Origin: Bacteroidota bacterium
Lineage (GTDB): Bacteria > Bacteroidota > Ignavibacteria > UBA10030 > BY39
DNA length: 9,439 bases
NCBI GenBank assembly: GCA_018830765.1
Contig: JAHJRJ010000085.1
Coordinates: forward strand, 1-9,439
Direction: 5' to 3'
Position numbers and translations under genes: made by a program. Of the stretch, positions 1-7,098 are shown piece after piece (positions within the stretch are counted from its first letter, which is position 1; every line of letters starts with the position of its first letter). Under the pieces are notes generated by a model. The model had not been told where the DNA came from. It was given only the letters and a program-made list of their open reading frames with translations, and did not search any database.

Positions 1-185
1 ACGGTGTGTTTCTTCGGCATTTTTTTTACCAGGTAGAAACCACCGTGTGGCTTTTCCTGCGCATAATATAGCATATAGTTCCATTCGGGAACTTCTTCAA
101 ACTTCCACCCAAATAGTTTACCGAAAAATTTTTTAGCTTCTTTTAAATCTGTCGTCGGGAATTCGACGTGTCCTATTACGTGCAT
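1..185 (-). CDS. VOC-family (glyoxalase/bleomycin-resistance-like) protein, N-terminal part
   Basis: The first 61 residues of a minus-strand gene lie in the window; the rest is beyond the left edge. The protein starts MHVIGHVEFPTTDLKEAKKF and continues FGKLFGWKFEEVP, followed by a Tyr-rich strand and a HGGFYLV strand. This beta-alpha-beta-beta order, with an early His (H6) after the first strand and an FxxxLFGW helix end, is the usual opening half of a VOC module. Such proteins bind a metal or small ligand; the substrate cannot be read from this part, and many family members are uncharacterised small proteins. The ATG is preceded by AGGAG (192-196) at six bases, which fixes the start. It lies 64 bases downstream of the zinc-ribbon gene on the same strand, so it may be co-transcribed or may have its own promoter in the A+T-rich gap. 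Family assignment is fairly sure; function is unknown. Confidence 0.8.
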   Translation of the reverse strand, partial: MHVIGHVEFPTTDLKEAKKFFGKLFGWKFEEVPEWNYMLYYAQEKPHGGFYLVKKMPKKHT

Positions 186-191
186 ACTTTT

Positions 192-196
192 CTCCT
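192..196 (-). promoter_or_regulatory. Ribosome binding site of the VOC gene
   Basis: Read on the minus strand this is AGGAG within AAAAGGAGAAAAG, six bases before the ATG at 185. It is a strong Shine-Dalgarno match and decides the start of the partial VOC gene. Confidence 0.75.
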
Positions 197-212
197 TTTA
201 TAGTTTTTTTAA

Positions 213-233
213 ATTTGTCATTTGGTATTTGGT
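213..233. repeat. Three tandem heptamers, ACCAAAT/GACAAAT type
   Basis: On the plus strand the bases read ATTTGTC, ATTTGGT, ATTTGGT: three consecutive 7-base units (on the minus strand ACCAAAT, ACCAAAT, GACAAAT). They fill part of the 64-base gap between the zinc-ribbon gene and the VOC gene. Short arrays of this kind recur in intergenic regions of various bacteria as far as I recall, but their function is not settled. Three units alone could also be chance in A+T-rich DNA. Confidence 0.45.
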
Positions 234-249
234 AATTTTGAATCAATTG

Positions 250-1557
250 CTAATAATTCGGTGAATACGTTTTGCGTTTCTCTACCTGTTGAAGAACCGA
301 ATCCATTCCTTCCGTGACCAAAGTATCCATTAAACTGTTCGGCACTTTTTCGGAAGGCTGGTCGAGATAGTTCAGGCTTCCGATAGCTTCCTGGGTGTCG
401 GGAAGGACTGCATTTGTGATATTCTGAAAAACATCTGTTGAAATTACTTTACGTATTGCACCTTTTTGCGCGGTACTTTTTGCCACCTTGATACCCAAAT
501 CGTTAATAGGTTTTGCTAAATCGGGAGGGATGGATTGTGCACTTGCGCTAATCATTCTTCCGATATCGACGGCGCTCTCTCTTAAAAATTTGTTCGGACG
601 TCCGACAGCCGAGCTTAACGTTAAAGCCGAATGACCTATGCTTGCGCTCAACAATCCCGAAGCGCCTTGTAAAGCGCGGTTTAAACTGCCGCCGAACCGT
701 TCGATATGTTTACCGAGCGACTCCAAGCCGTATCCGACAGAATTTCCTAACGCTTCAAGCCCTTTCCTAATTTCCGAACCTCGTGTTTCATTGCTCGCCG
801 CAGTTATTTTCGCCGCTTCAATTTCCGATAAGCCTCTTGTGTAAGACGACAATAATTTTGTTGTCTGGTCTATGTCGAATTGAATTCTTTCAACGAGGGA
901 CGTAGAATGTTTTTCGAAGTAATAGTTACGCGCACGATAAAAATGCCACAACGCAATTTGCATCATCGTTTGCAGCAACGCAGGGTCGGTGCTGATTGTC
1001 GCCATTGCTTTTTCACCGACGTGCAAGTTGATGGCGGTTTCCCAATCTTTTGCATCGAGACGTATGAACCATTGCCGCGAAGCGATAAGGTCGGCTAAAT
1101 CTTCGATGAATTGAATTTCTTTTTCGATTCCGCGTTGTGCGTAGCCAGCCGCAATCATGTAAGCGCAGGTTGCAGCAGACTTTTGCAACCCGACTTCCGA
1201 AAAAAGCCGGAAGCTTAATATAAGTTGGTCAATTATACGATCGGATGTATCGCCGTTTGTGTAGTAAGGTTTGATTTTTGAGTAAATGTCTTTAGCGCGG
1301 GTTAAATATAAGTCGGCAGTTTCCCTGTATCTCTGTTTCAGCACCGAGGCACGCTTGGTGTGTTTATCGAGGTATTGTTTATCTTCGTTACGCAATGAAT
1401 TAATAGCATTCTTTATGTCCGTAAGCGATAACGTTTCAGAAACATTTTTTCTTCCGCACATAAAACAAAATTCTCTCGCTTGCGAATAATCTATCCATTT
1501 GTGGCCGCAATTAATACAACGCTCTACACCGACTTTTAATGAACGACTTTTTGTCAT
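250..1557 (-). CDS. Zinc-ribbon protein of unknown function with C-terminal 11-residue periodicity
   Basis: A 435-aa protein I do not recognise. Residues 14-34 form a zinc ribbon: CxxC (C14, C17), 13 residues, then CxxC (C31, C34). Residues about 45-250 are helical and charged. From about 263 to 358 hydrophobic residues recur exactly every 11 positions (L270, L281, L292, L303, L314, L325, I336, L347, V358), with a second series at V274, I285, L296, I307, V318. Residues 266-276 and 277-287 are near-copies beginning GLEALG and GLESLG. This looks like an amphipathic, possibly membrane-surface helix; no signal peptide or clear transmembrane helix is seen. The start is the ATG with AGGAG five bases upstream. 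A GTG eight codons earlier would overlap the upstream stop codon but has no ribosome site. It is the downstream partner of the 388-aa gene. Being real is nearly certain; function is unknown. Confidence 0.85.
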   Translation of the reverse strand: MTKSRSLKVGVERCINCGHKWIDYSQAREFCFMCGRKNVSETLSLTDIKNAINSLRNEDKQYLDKHTKRASVLKQRYRETADLYLTRAKDIYSKIKPYYTNGDTSDRIIDQLILSFRLFSEVGLQKSAATCAYMIAAGYAQRGIEKEIQFIEDLADLIASRQWFIRLDAKDWETAINLHVGEKAMATISTDPALLQTMMQIALWHFYRARNYYFEKHSTSLVERIQFDIDQTTKLLSSYTRGLSEIEAAKITAASNETRGSEIRKGLEALGNSVGYGLESLGKHIERFGGSLNRALQGASGLLSASIGHSALTLSSAVGRPNKFLRESAVDIGRMISASAQSIPPDLAKPINDLGIKVAKSTAQKGAIRKVISTDVFQNITNAVLPDTQEAIGSLNYLDQPSEKVPNSLMDTLVTEGMDSVLQQVEKRKTYSPNY

Positions 1558-1562
1558 GGTTT

Positions 1563-1567
1563 CTCCT
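1563..1567 (-). promoter_or_regulatory. Ribosome binding site deciding the start of the 435-aa gene
   Basis: On the minus strand AGAGGAGAAACC precedes the ATG at 1557, with AGGAG five bases away. This favours the ATG over the in-frame GTG at 1579-1581, which overlaps the TAG of the upstream gene by one base. Confidence 0.75.
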
Positions 1568-1580
1568 CTTTCATATAACA

Positions 1581-2747
1581 CTAATGTTTTCTTTCTCGAA
1601 GTTGTGAAATAAGTTTTACGTATTCCTCTTCTGTAAGTTCACCGAAGGCATATTTATTTTCGACGGTTTCTCTGTCGAAATGTGATGCCTGAGTGGAAGA
1701 TATTTTTTGAAACGTTTCGTTAGTGCGTATTTTATTAAACCCCCGCAGCGTTTCAAGCTCTTGGTCGTACATGTTTTTTATATTCGCTTCGTTTAAATCT
1801 GTATTCGAAGCGGTAGCCAGCTGTCGCATTATGACCAGTGCGCCGAATTCTTTTATCCCGATATTTTGTAGAATATTTTGTGCAATCTCGAATTCCTTAG
1901 CTTTATAGAAAAAGTGATATGCCAGTTTAAATTCACTTTCACTCAGGTACCACTCAGCAATCTCTTTATATTCTTCTGGCGAAAGATTTGAGGTGTCGAA
2001 AAAATAAAAGGATGAATAATAATCTTTTTCAGCGCGCTTGATTTCAGCCAAACTTTTTTTGTCGTCTTCTGTCCAATATATCCATTCTTCGAAATCGGAC
2101 CTTTTCAGCTCTCTCGTAAAATCGAGTAAAAATGGTAACCAATCGTATCCTTTATAAAATAGATATGCGAGCATATCTAAGTCTCTGTTGTGCGGGTTCT
2201 GTTGAACTGCTTGCCGTAAAATTTCCAAAACATTTCCAGCATACTTCGGCGAGATAACAAAGAATAATTTTACGGGAATTTTCGGAAGTTTCCGTAAAAA
2301 ACGTGACTCATCCAAAAAAAGAAAATTACGCTGAGGGTTGGAGGATGGAATCTCAATCTCTAGCTGCTCGATAGCTTGGTCAAACCGGTCTTTAACGAAA
2401 ATCTTTTTTGAGCCTGAATACCAACGCGCCTCTGCATTTTTAAATGAAAAATCAATAAATTGTTTCCAGGAACTTAACGAACTTTCTATGTACGAATTAT
2501 TAGCAAGCGGTAATGTTACTTTTAATATTTCGAGTAAATTTTTATCACGGTTTTCGATCGCCTCGTCTGTAGGATTTTCCTTTAAGATTTGAGTTAAAAA
2601 ATGATGCCTAATCCAAGGCCTCGAAAAGTTTTCATTCACATCATGCTTTTTCTGGTCACCGTCCCTGTCCACCTCAATCACAGAAGTCGGATAATTACCG
2701 ATTCCTCCTAATGTTAAGCGATCTTTGTAATTCAGAAATAGTTGCAT
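1581..2747 (-). CDS. Protein of unknown function with helical-repeat middle and SHOCT-like C-terminus
   Basis: A 388-aa soluble-looking protein without a signal peptide; I do not recognise the family. The N-terminal third mixes short beta-like and charged stretches and includes a hydrophobic strand FLFL at 142-145. Residues about 170-300 are rich in paired helices with aromatic residues (for example EEYKEIAEWYLSESEF followed by KLAYHFFYKAKEFEIA), reminiscent of TPR-type repeats. The last 30 residues, ending GELTEEEYVKLISQLRER, have the pattern of a SHOCT domain: a short C-terminal helix pair often found on oligomerising or regulatory proteins. It begins 20 bases after the glnA stop and its TAG lies just before the 435-aa gene, so the three are probably one operon. 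No good Shine-Dalgarno sequence precedes the ATG, which suggests translational coupling to glnA. The gene is surely real; domain calls are by eye and moderate. Confidence 0.8.
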   Translation of the reverse strand: MQLFLNYKDRLTLGGIGNYPTSVIEVDRDGDQKKHDVNENFSRPWIRHHFLTQILKENPTDEAIENRDKNLLEILKVTLPLANNSYIESSLSSWKQFIDFSFKNAEARWYSGSKKIFVKDRFDQAIEQLEIEIPSSNPQRNFLFLDESRFLRKLPKIPVKLFFVISPKYAGNVLEILRQAVQQNPHNRDLDMLAYLFYKGYDWLPFLLDFTRELKRSDFEEWIYWTEDDKKSLAEIKRAEKDYYSSFYFFDTSNLSPEEYKEIAEWYLSESEFKLAYHFFYKAKEFEIAQNILQNIGIKEFGALVIMRQLATASNTDLNEANIKNMYDQELETLRGFNKIRTNETFQKISSTQASHFDRETVENKYAFGELTEEEYVKLISQLRERKH

Positions 2748-2767
2748 ATGAAAATGTTAAACTTTAA

Positions 2768-4099
2768 TCAATATATTTCGAGATATTTATCTAATTCCCA
2801 TTGCGTAACTTGCAGACGGAATTCATCCCATTCCTTCATTTTTGCCTCAAAATATTTATTAAACGTGTGCTCACCGAAGGTTTCTTGAACTATTTGGCTC
2901 ATTTCCATTTCTTTCAACGCTTCCAAGAGCGAGTGTGGTAGTGTGTCTATTTTCAGTTCCGTCAGTTTTGCGTCGTCAAATAGGTAAACATCTTCTTCAA
3001 CTGCGGCGGGAGGTTTCAACTTGTTTTTAATTCCGTCTAAACCGGCTTTGAGCATCACAGCAAACGCAAGATAGACATTACTGCTCGGGTCGGGACAGCG
3101 AAGTTCAGCTCTTGTCGATTGATTTTTTCCTGCTGAATATTGCGGGATACGAACAAGAGCCGATCGGTTTGTGCGCGCCCAGCAGATATAAACAGGCGCT
3201 TCGTAACCGGGAACGAGTCGTTTGTACGAATTGACCGTCGGAGATAATACTGCTGATAATCCTTTTATGTGCTTCAGTAAACCGGCAATATAATGATAAG
3301 CAGTTTTGGACAATTTGTATTTATCTTTACCATCATAAAAAATATTTTCCCCCGTCTTCAAGTCGAACAAACTTTGATGAACGTGCATACCCGACCCGGC
3401 GATCCCCATAATCGGCTTAGGCATGAATGTTACATGCAGATCGTGCTTTTGTGCAATAGCTTTTAGGACAAACTTGAATGTTGTTGCGTTGTCGGCAGTG
3501 GTAAGTGCATCGCTGTATCTGAAATCAATTTCGTGTTGACCGACGGCGACTTCGTGATGCGACGCTTCGACGTTAATACCGAACTGTTCGAGTGCCACTA
3601 CCATATCCCGGCGAATGTTATACGCTTGGTCGGTTGTTAAATCGAAATAACCAGCCCGGTCGTGCGGAAGAGCTTGCAAGCCGTTCTCTTTCTTAAATAG
3701 GAAAAATTCTAATTCGGGTCCTGTGTTAAACTCGTATCCCATTGCCTTTGCTTCTGCAAGAATTTTTTTTAGAATGTAGCGCGGGTCGCTCTCGAATGGT
3801 GTTCCATCCGGATTGAACACGTCGCAAATAAAGCGGGCGGTATTTCCGTCAGCGGATCTCAACCAAGGAATCACTGCGTAGGTCTTCGCGTCCGGTTTGA
3901 GAAACATATCGCTCTCGTGAATCCTCGCAAATCCCTCTATCGAAGATCCGTCGAACCATGTGCCGTATTGAAATGAATCCTGAATATGCTGCACTGGAAT
4001 TGTGAGGTTTTTCACGATACCGTAAAGGTCAGTAAATTGTAGCTGTATAAATTTAACGTGATCGGTTTTCAGTTGTTCGAATATTGTTTCTTGGGTCAT
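2768..4099 (-). CDS. glnA: Glutamine synthetase, type I-alpha
   Basis: A 443-aa cytosolic enzyme that makes glutamine from glutamate, ammonia and ATP. Visible landmarks: the beta-grasp signature FDGSSIEGF (49-57); the metal/glutamate segment GPELEFF (127-133); HHEVAVGQHEIDF (181-193); the ATP signature from KPIMGIAGSGMHVHQS (228-243); the flap LVPGYEAP with E300; TNRSALVRIP (310-319); and RAELRCPDPSSN (330-341). Length and the C-terminal EWD...WELDKY end match the alpha class (Bacillus-like). The NLYDLP tyrosine loop that is adenylylated in the beta class is absent. R59 aligns with the Arg used for feedback inhibition in the Bacillus enzyme, so feedback control is plausible (inference). The chosen ATG has AGGA eight bases upstream; an open frame extends 24 codons further but starts without a ribosome site and reads unlike the family. 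It heads the minus-strand operon. Confidence 0.97.
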   Translation of the reverse strand: MTQETIFEQLKTDHVKFIQLQFTDLYGIVKNLTIPVQHIQDSFQYGTWFDGSSIEGFARIHESDMFLKPDAKTYAVIPWLRSADGNTARFICDVFNPDGTPFESDPRYILKKILAEAKAMGYEFNTGPELEFFLFKKENGLQALPHDRAGYFDLTTDQAYNIRRDMVVALEQFGINVEASHHEVAVGQHEIDFRYSDALTTADNATTFKFVLKAIAQKHDLHVTFMPKPIMGIAGSGMHVHQSLFDLKTGENIFYDGKDKYKLSKTAYHYIAGLLKHIKGLSAVLSPTVNSYKRLVPGYEAPVYICWARTNRSALVRIPQYSAGKNQSTRAELRCPDPSSNVYLAFAVMLKAGLDGIKNKLKPPAAVEEDVYLFDDAKLTELKIDTLPHSLLEALKEMEMSQIVQETFGEHTFNKYFEAKMKEWDEFRLQVTQWELDKYLEIY

Positions 4100-4107
4100 A
4101 AAACCAA

Positions 4108-4111
4108 TCCT
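4108..4111 (-). promoter_or_regulatory. Ribosome binding site of glnA
   Basis: Minus-strand AAAGGATTGGTTTT precedes the ATG at 4099, with AGGA eight bases away. It supports the internal ATG rather than the longer open frame that begins at 4171. Confidence 0.65.
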
Positions 4112-4177
4112 TTTCATTTTCAGTGAATATACAAATTTTGACTCCATTATGCAATAGCTTGTAAATTTCAAGATTAT

Positions 4178-4191
4178 TTCTTATATAAGAA
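4178..4191. promoter_or_regulatory. Perfect 14-bp palindrome upstream of glnA, possible operator
   Basis: TTCTTATATAAGAA is identical to its reverse complement. It sits 79-92 bases upstream of the glnA start codon and just outside the left arm of the larger inverted-repeat element, in the divergent region where promoters for both transcription units must lie. It does not match the Bacillus GlnR box (TGTNA-N7-TNACA). An operator role is inference from position and symmetry; in A+T-rich DNA a chance palindrome cannot be excluded. Confidence 0.4.
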
Positions 4192-4197
4192 TTGTCA

Positions 4198-4352
4198 ATT
4201 TAACCCAGAAAATTCATTAGGAGCGATTAGTTTCTATTAAACTTATTAAGAATAATAAGAACCAGTTAAAATCGCTTGATAGAACCCCGTAAAACGGGGT
4301 AGAACATTCTATAAAGGTTATACAATTTCCTAATGAATTTTTAGGGTTTAAT
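4198..4352. repeat. 155-bp nested inverted-repeat element in the divergent intergenic region
   Basis: Outer arms 4198-4222 and 4328-4352 are 25 bases each and pair at 22 positions by Watson-Crick plus one G:T, with two mismatches; the inner 13 bases (centred on ATTCATTAGGA) pair perfectly. Inside, AGCGATT (4222-4228) pairs with AATCGCT (4270-4276), enclosing a second perfect stem CTTATT/AATAAG (4242-4247 and 4254-4259, loop AAGAAT). Next is ACCCCG/CGGGGT (4284-4289 and 4295-4300, loop TAAAA), then the near-palindrome TAGAACATTCTA (4300-4311). As RNA it would fold into a closed multibranch structure. It could be a MITE or REP-like element, a structured RNA, or a regulatory region for the M16 genes, whose start codon lies 26 bases past the right arm. 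No convincing target-site duplication is seen. Confidence 0.6.
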
Positions 4353-4378
4353 CCATAAAATAATGAAAGGGATATGAA

Positions 4379-5773
4379 GTGAAACTTTTAAAAACAATAT
4401 TTTTTTTCATTTTAACAACAATAATCATTTATAATATGACACAAGCATCAGACCTCGGAATCAAGAAGAAAATCCTGAAAAACGGACTGGAAATTCTCGT
4501 TATCGAAAACCGGTCAGTGCCGTTAATTACAGTCGAAATTTGTGTGAAGAACGGTGCATTCACAGAACCTCCCGAGTATAGCGGCTTGTCGCACTTGTAT
4601 GAACACATGTTTTTTAAGGCGAACGAAAAGATTCCGAACCAAGAAGCATTTTTAGAGCGAGCTCGCGAGCTTGGAATGGTATGGAATGGAACCACAGGCA
4701 ACGAACGTGTGAACTACTTCTTCACTTGTCCGAAAATAAACCTGAAAGAAGCTTTGGAATTTATGCGCGATGCGACTTTGTACCCTTTGTTCGACCAAGC
4801 CGAATTAGAACGCGAAAGACCCGTAGTCATCGGTGAATACGACAGGAACGAATCGCAGCCGCCATATTACTTGTTTGTTGAGTTCGGGAAAAAAATGTGG
4901 GGAGACTATTACAATAGAAAAAATGCACTAGGCGAACGATCCACGATACTTGCGGCTACTCAAGAACAGATGAAAATAATTCAGAAAAAATATTATGTGC
5001 CCAACAATTCCTCATTGTTAATCGCCGGTGACGTTGACGCAAACGAAGTATTCAAATTAGCAGAAACAATGTTTGGGAAATGGGAACGCAGCGATGACCC
5101 GTTCATTAAAAATCCTCTTATTACATTCAAACCTCTTTCCAATCCTGAAGCTTTGATTGTTCAAAAGCAATTCCCCGTGCCGATAGTGTTAGTCGGTTGG
5201 CACGGTCCAGATACTAAACGCGATTTGATGGGGACTTATGCCGCAGATGTTTTTTCTTATATACTCAAACAGAAAACTTCTCCTTTCCAAAAAAATCTCG
5301 TCGAGTCGGGTTTGATGCTTGGAGTAAATGTCGGTTATCAGACGGAACAGAATGTCGGACCAATTATGATTTCCTTTCAGACAATGCCAGAGAAGTTAAA
5401 AGATGCCGTAAAAGCTCTATCGAATGAAATAGAAAAATTCGACTCTCCAGATTATTACACGGACGAACAGCTCGAAACAGCTAAAAACACACTTGCTGTC
5501 GACGAAATCTACAGCCGTGAATCGACATCGAATTGGGTCCACACAGTAAGCTATTGGTGGGCAGTTGCCGGACTCGATTACTATGCAGATTACATAAATA
5601 ATTTGAAGAAAATAACCCGCAAGGATATTAACGATTACATCCACAGATACATTAAGGGAAAAAATTATGTGGTCGGTGCGTTAGTATCCGAAGAAACTGT
5701 AAAAAGTTTGGATTTGAAGGAAGCCGACTTACTGCTCGGTTCTTCACAACTTGAAAAACAGGAAAATAGATAA
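4379..5773 (+). CDS. Exported M16B zinc metallopeptidase, catalytic subunit
   Basis: A 464-aa protein of the insulinase/pitrilysin M16 family, subfamily B (two-subunit type). Residues 1-24 are a Sec signal peptide: a KLLK start, a hydrophobic core, then MTQA before SD. The inverted zinc motif HxxEH is H72-L-Y-E75-H76, with E75 as the catalytic base. The third ligand is E153 in GEYDR, 77 residues after H76 as expected. The first M16 domain covers roughly 30-230 and the second, inactive domain roughly 255-440 (starting near LVGWHGPD). These enzymes form a clamshell that degrades peptides in the periplasm or at the envelope. The start is GTG, with AAAGGG (4366-4371) seven bases upstream; the nearby ATG at 4374 runs into a stop after two codons. 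The partner gene follows 12 bases downstream. It is divergent from glnA. Confidence 0.93.
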   Translation: MKLLKTIFFFILTTIIIYNMTQASDLGIKKKILKNGLEILVIENRSVPLITVEICVKNGAFTEPPEYSGLSHLYEHMFFKANEKIPNQEAFLERARELGMVWNGTTGNERVNYFFTCPKINLKEALEFMRDATLYPLFDQAELERERPVVIGEYDRNESQPPYYLFVEFGKKMWGDYYNRKNALGERSTILAATQEQMKIIQKKYYVPNNSSLLIAGDVDANEVFKLAETMFGKWERSDDPFIKNPLITFKPLSNPEALIVQKQFPVPIVLVGWHGPDTKRDLMGTYAADVFSYILKQKTSPFQKNLVESGLMLGVNVGYQTEQNVGPIMISFQTMPEKLKDAVKALSNEIEKFDSPDYYTDEQLETAKNTLAVDEIYSRESTSNWVHTVSYWWAVAGLDYYADYINNLKKITRKDINDYIHRYIKGKNYVVGALVSEETVKSLDLKEADLLLGSSQLEKQENR

Positions 5774-5774
5774 A

Positions 5775-5779
5775 AGGAG
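5775..5779 (+). promoter_or_regulatory. Ribosome binding site of the second M16 gene
   Basis: AAAAGGAGAAAAAC lies between the TAA of the first M16 gene and the ATG at 5786; AGGAG is six bases from the start. It shows the second subunit is translated from the same message as the first. Confidence 0.75.
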
Positions 5780-5785
5780 AAAAAC

Positions 5786-7087
5786 ATGAAAAATATTACG
5801 TTTCTAACGCTGGTTTTATCATTATTTTTTTTAAACCAAATATTTGCCCAAAAGGAAATAACCGAGATGAACATAAACGGAATGCAGTTAATCTTTAAAC
5901 AAGCCGAGAACGACGTCGTTGTCGTAAACTTATTTATTAAAGGCGGCGCAGCGAATCTGACGCCCGAGACTGCGGGCATAGAAAATTACGCGCTTCAAGT
6001 AGCCGTGACAGGCGGAACTAAAAATTACGCTAAGGACGAGTTCAACAAGAATTTGGAAAAACTCGGCTCTACTATAACGGCAAGCAGCTCAAACGATTTT
6101 TCCGTGATTTCGTTGAGGTGCGTAAAGGATAATTTCGCAAAAACATGGGAGCTATACGAAAACGTTATACTTAACCCTTTATTCGACGAAATCGAAGTGA
6201 ATTTAACGCGCGATAAAATAACCAGCTCGATAAAAACCGAAGATGCCAACCCCGACGCATTAATCAGAAAAACGATGGTCAAATGGTACTTCGAGGGTCA
6301 TCCTTACTCAAACCGTCCGATAGGAACAACGGAGAACATACAAAAATTTTCACCCGACGATTTGAAAAATTATTATAAGCAAATACTCGAAAACTCGCGC
6401 TTGCTTATGGTTGCAGTCGGAAGATTGGACAAAAAAGATTTGGAAAAGAAAACAAATGCTTTGTCTTCAAAACTTCCAGCCGGGTCGTATAAAGATACTA
6501 AACTGTCTCCTCCAAAAAGGTCAGAGTCTTCAGAATATCAAATTGTAGAGAAACCGCTTCCAACGAATTATATAATGGGACAATACTTACTTCCAAACAT
6601 GAATGAACCTTATTATTATGCTGCGCTTTTGAGCCATTCGATTTTACGCGACAGGGTTTTTGAAGAAGTTCGAACTAAACGCAACCTGAGTTACGCACCT
6701 GTAGCAGCAATGACGACGCAGAAAACGTCTACGGGGTTCATATATGTCTCCACGACAAATCCCGATACGGCCATAATGGTAATGCTCGATGAATTGAATA
6801 AGCTAAAAACCGAAACGATTCCCGAAAAAGATATGAAGAATCACAAGATGCGGTTCTTGACGCTCGATTACATGAGACAGGAAACGAACGCAATGCAAGC
6901 CGGGGCGCTTGCCGCCGCTCAGATTTATACCGGTTCTTGGAAAAACGTTGCTCTGTTTGTAGAAAACATTAACAAAGTTACAGGCGACGATATCAAAACG
7001 ATGAGTAATGACTATATAAACAACTTGAATTTTGTCTATGTAGGAAAGAAGAACAAAGTAAACGAAGAAATACTGAAAACAAAGTAA
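5786..7087 (+). CDS. M16B peptidase-like protein, non-catalytic partner subunit
   Basis: A 433-aa M16 protein with a Sec signal peptide (residues 1-22, cleaved around IFAQ-KE). At the position of HxxEH it reads G-I-E-N67-Y-A-L70-Q71, so all zinc and catalytic residues are lost, and the downstream Glu region reads ITSSIKTED. The fold is otherwise complete: the first domain (about 25-230) and the second (about 250-425) with FEEVRTKRNLSYAP at 292-305. The Arg residues and Y303 of this stretch match the Arg/Tyr pair through which the inactive subunit of two-subunit M16B enzymes helps hold substrate. Placed 12 bases after the catalytic gene with its own ribosome site, it should assemble with that product in the periplasm. 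Substrate is unknown. The 3' end lies only 11 bases before unrelated response-regulator sequence, so any normal downstream region of this operon seems to be missing. Confidence 0.92.
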   Translation: MKNITFLTLVLSLFFLNQIFAQKEITEMNINGMQLIFKQAENDVVVVNLFIKGGAANLTPETAGIENYALQVAVTGGTKNYAKDEFNKNLEKLGSTITASSSNDFSVISLRCVKDNFAKTWELYENVILNPLFDEIEVNLTRDKITSSIKTEDANPDALIRKTMVKWYFEGHPYSNRPIGTTENIQKFSPDDLKNYYKQILENSRLLMVAVGRLDKKDLEKKTNALSSKLPAGSYKDTKLSPPKRSESSEYQIVEKPLPTNYIMGQYLLPNMNEPYYYAALLSHSILRDRVFEEVRTKRNLSYAPVAAMTTQKTSTGFIYVSTTNPDTAIMVMLDELNKLKTETIPEKDMKNHKMRFLTLDYMRQETNAMQAGALAAAQIYTGSWKNVALFVENINKVTGDDIKTMSNDYINNLNFVYVGKKNKVNEEILKTK

Positions 7088-7098
7088 GTGCGCATTCT
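7088..7098. other. Probable junction between A+T-rich M16 region and a two-component locus
   Basis: The M16 stop codon ends at 7087 and response-regulator homology begins mid-gene at 7099, in a different frame. There is no terminator or spacer between them. Hand counts of G+C in 60-base samples are 25 (4441-4500) and 21 (5401-5460) on the left, against 32 (7261-7320), 33 (8281-8340) and 36 (8941-9000) on the right. Right-side counts vary (24 at 8821-8880), so the shift is real but patchy. This suggests a recombination or deletion breakpoint. Confidence 0.5.

Noticed and set aside
1558..1581. GTG start for the 435-aa protein overlapping the upstream TAG
   Set aside because: The extra eight codons contain the ribosome site of the ATG at 1557 and add nothing protein-like.
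4100..4171. In-frame 24-codon extension of glnA to an earlier start at 4171
   Set aside because: It has no ribosome site at the upstream start, reads unlike the family, and the internal ATG at 4099 has AGGA at good spacing and the family's usual N-terminus.
4170..4198. TTGACA on the minus strand (4198-4193) as the -35 box of a glnA promoter
   Set aside because: No acceptable -10 box lies 16-18 bases downstream; the best match, AATAAT, is only 14 bases away, and many FCB-group organisms use other promoter consensus sequences.
4284..4300. ACCCCG-TAAAA-CGGGGT hairpin as an intrinsic terminator
   Set aside because: There is no T-run on either side and it lies between two divergent genes, where no transcript needs to end; it is better explained as part of the nested repeat.
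4198..4352. Known glutamine-type riboswitch or GlnR operator upstream of glnA
   Set aside because: I cannot match the stems or conserved bases to the described glutamine-binding RNA, and the GlnR consensus is absent.
5665..5979. Minus-strand open frame across the M16 gene junction
   Set aside because: It is antisense to two confident M16 genes; its hydrophobic stretch is the reverse reading of A/T-rich signal-peptide codons.
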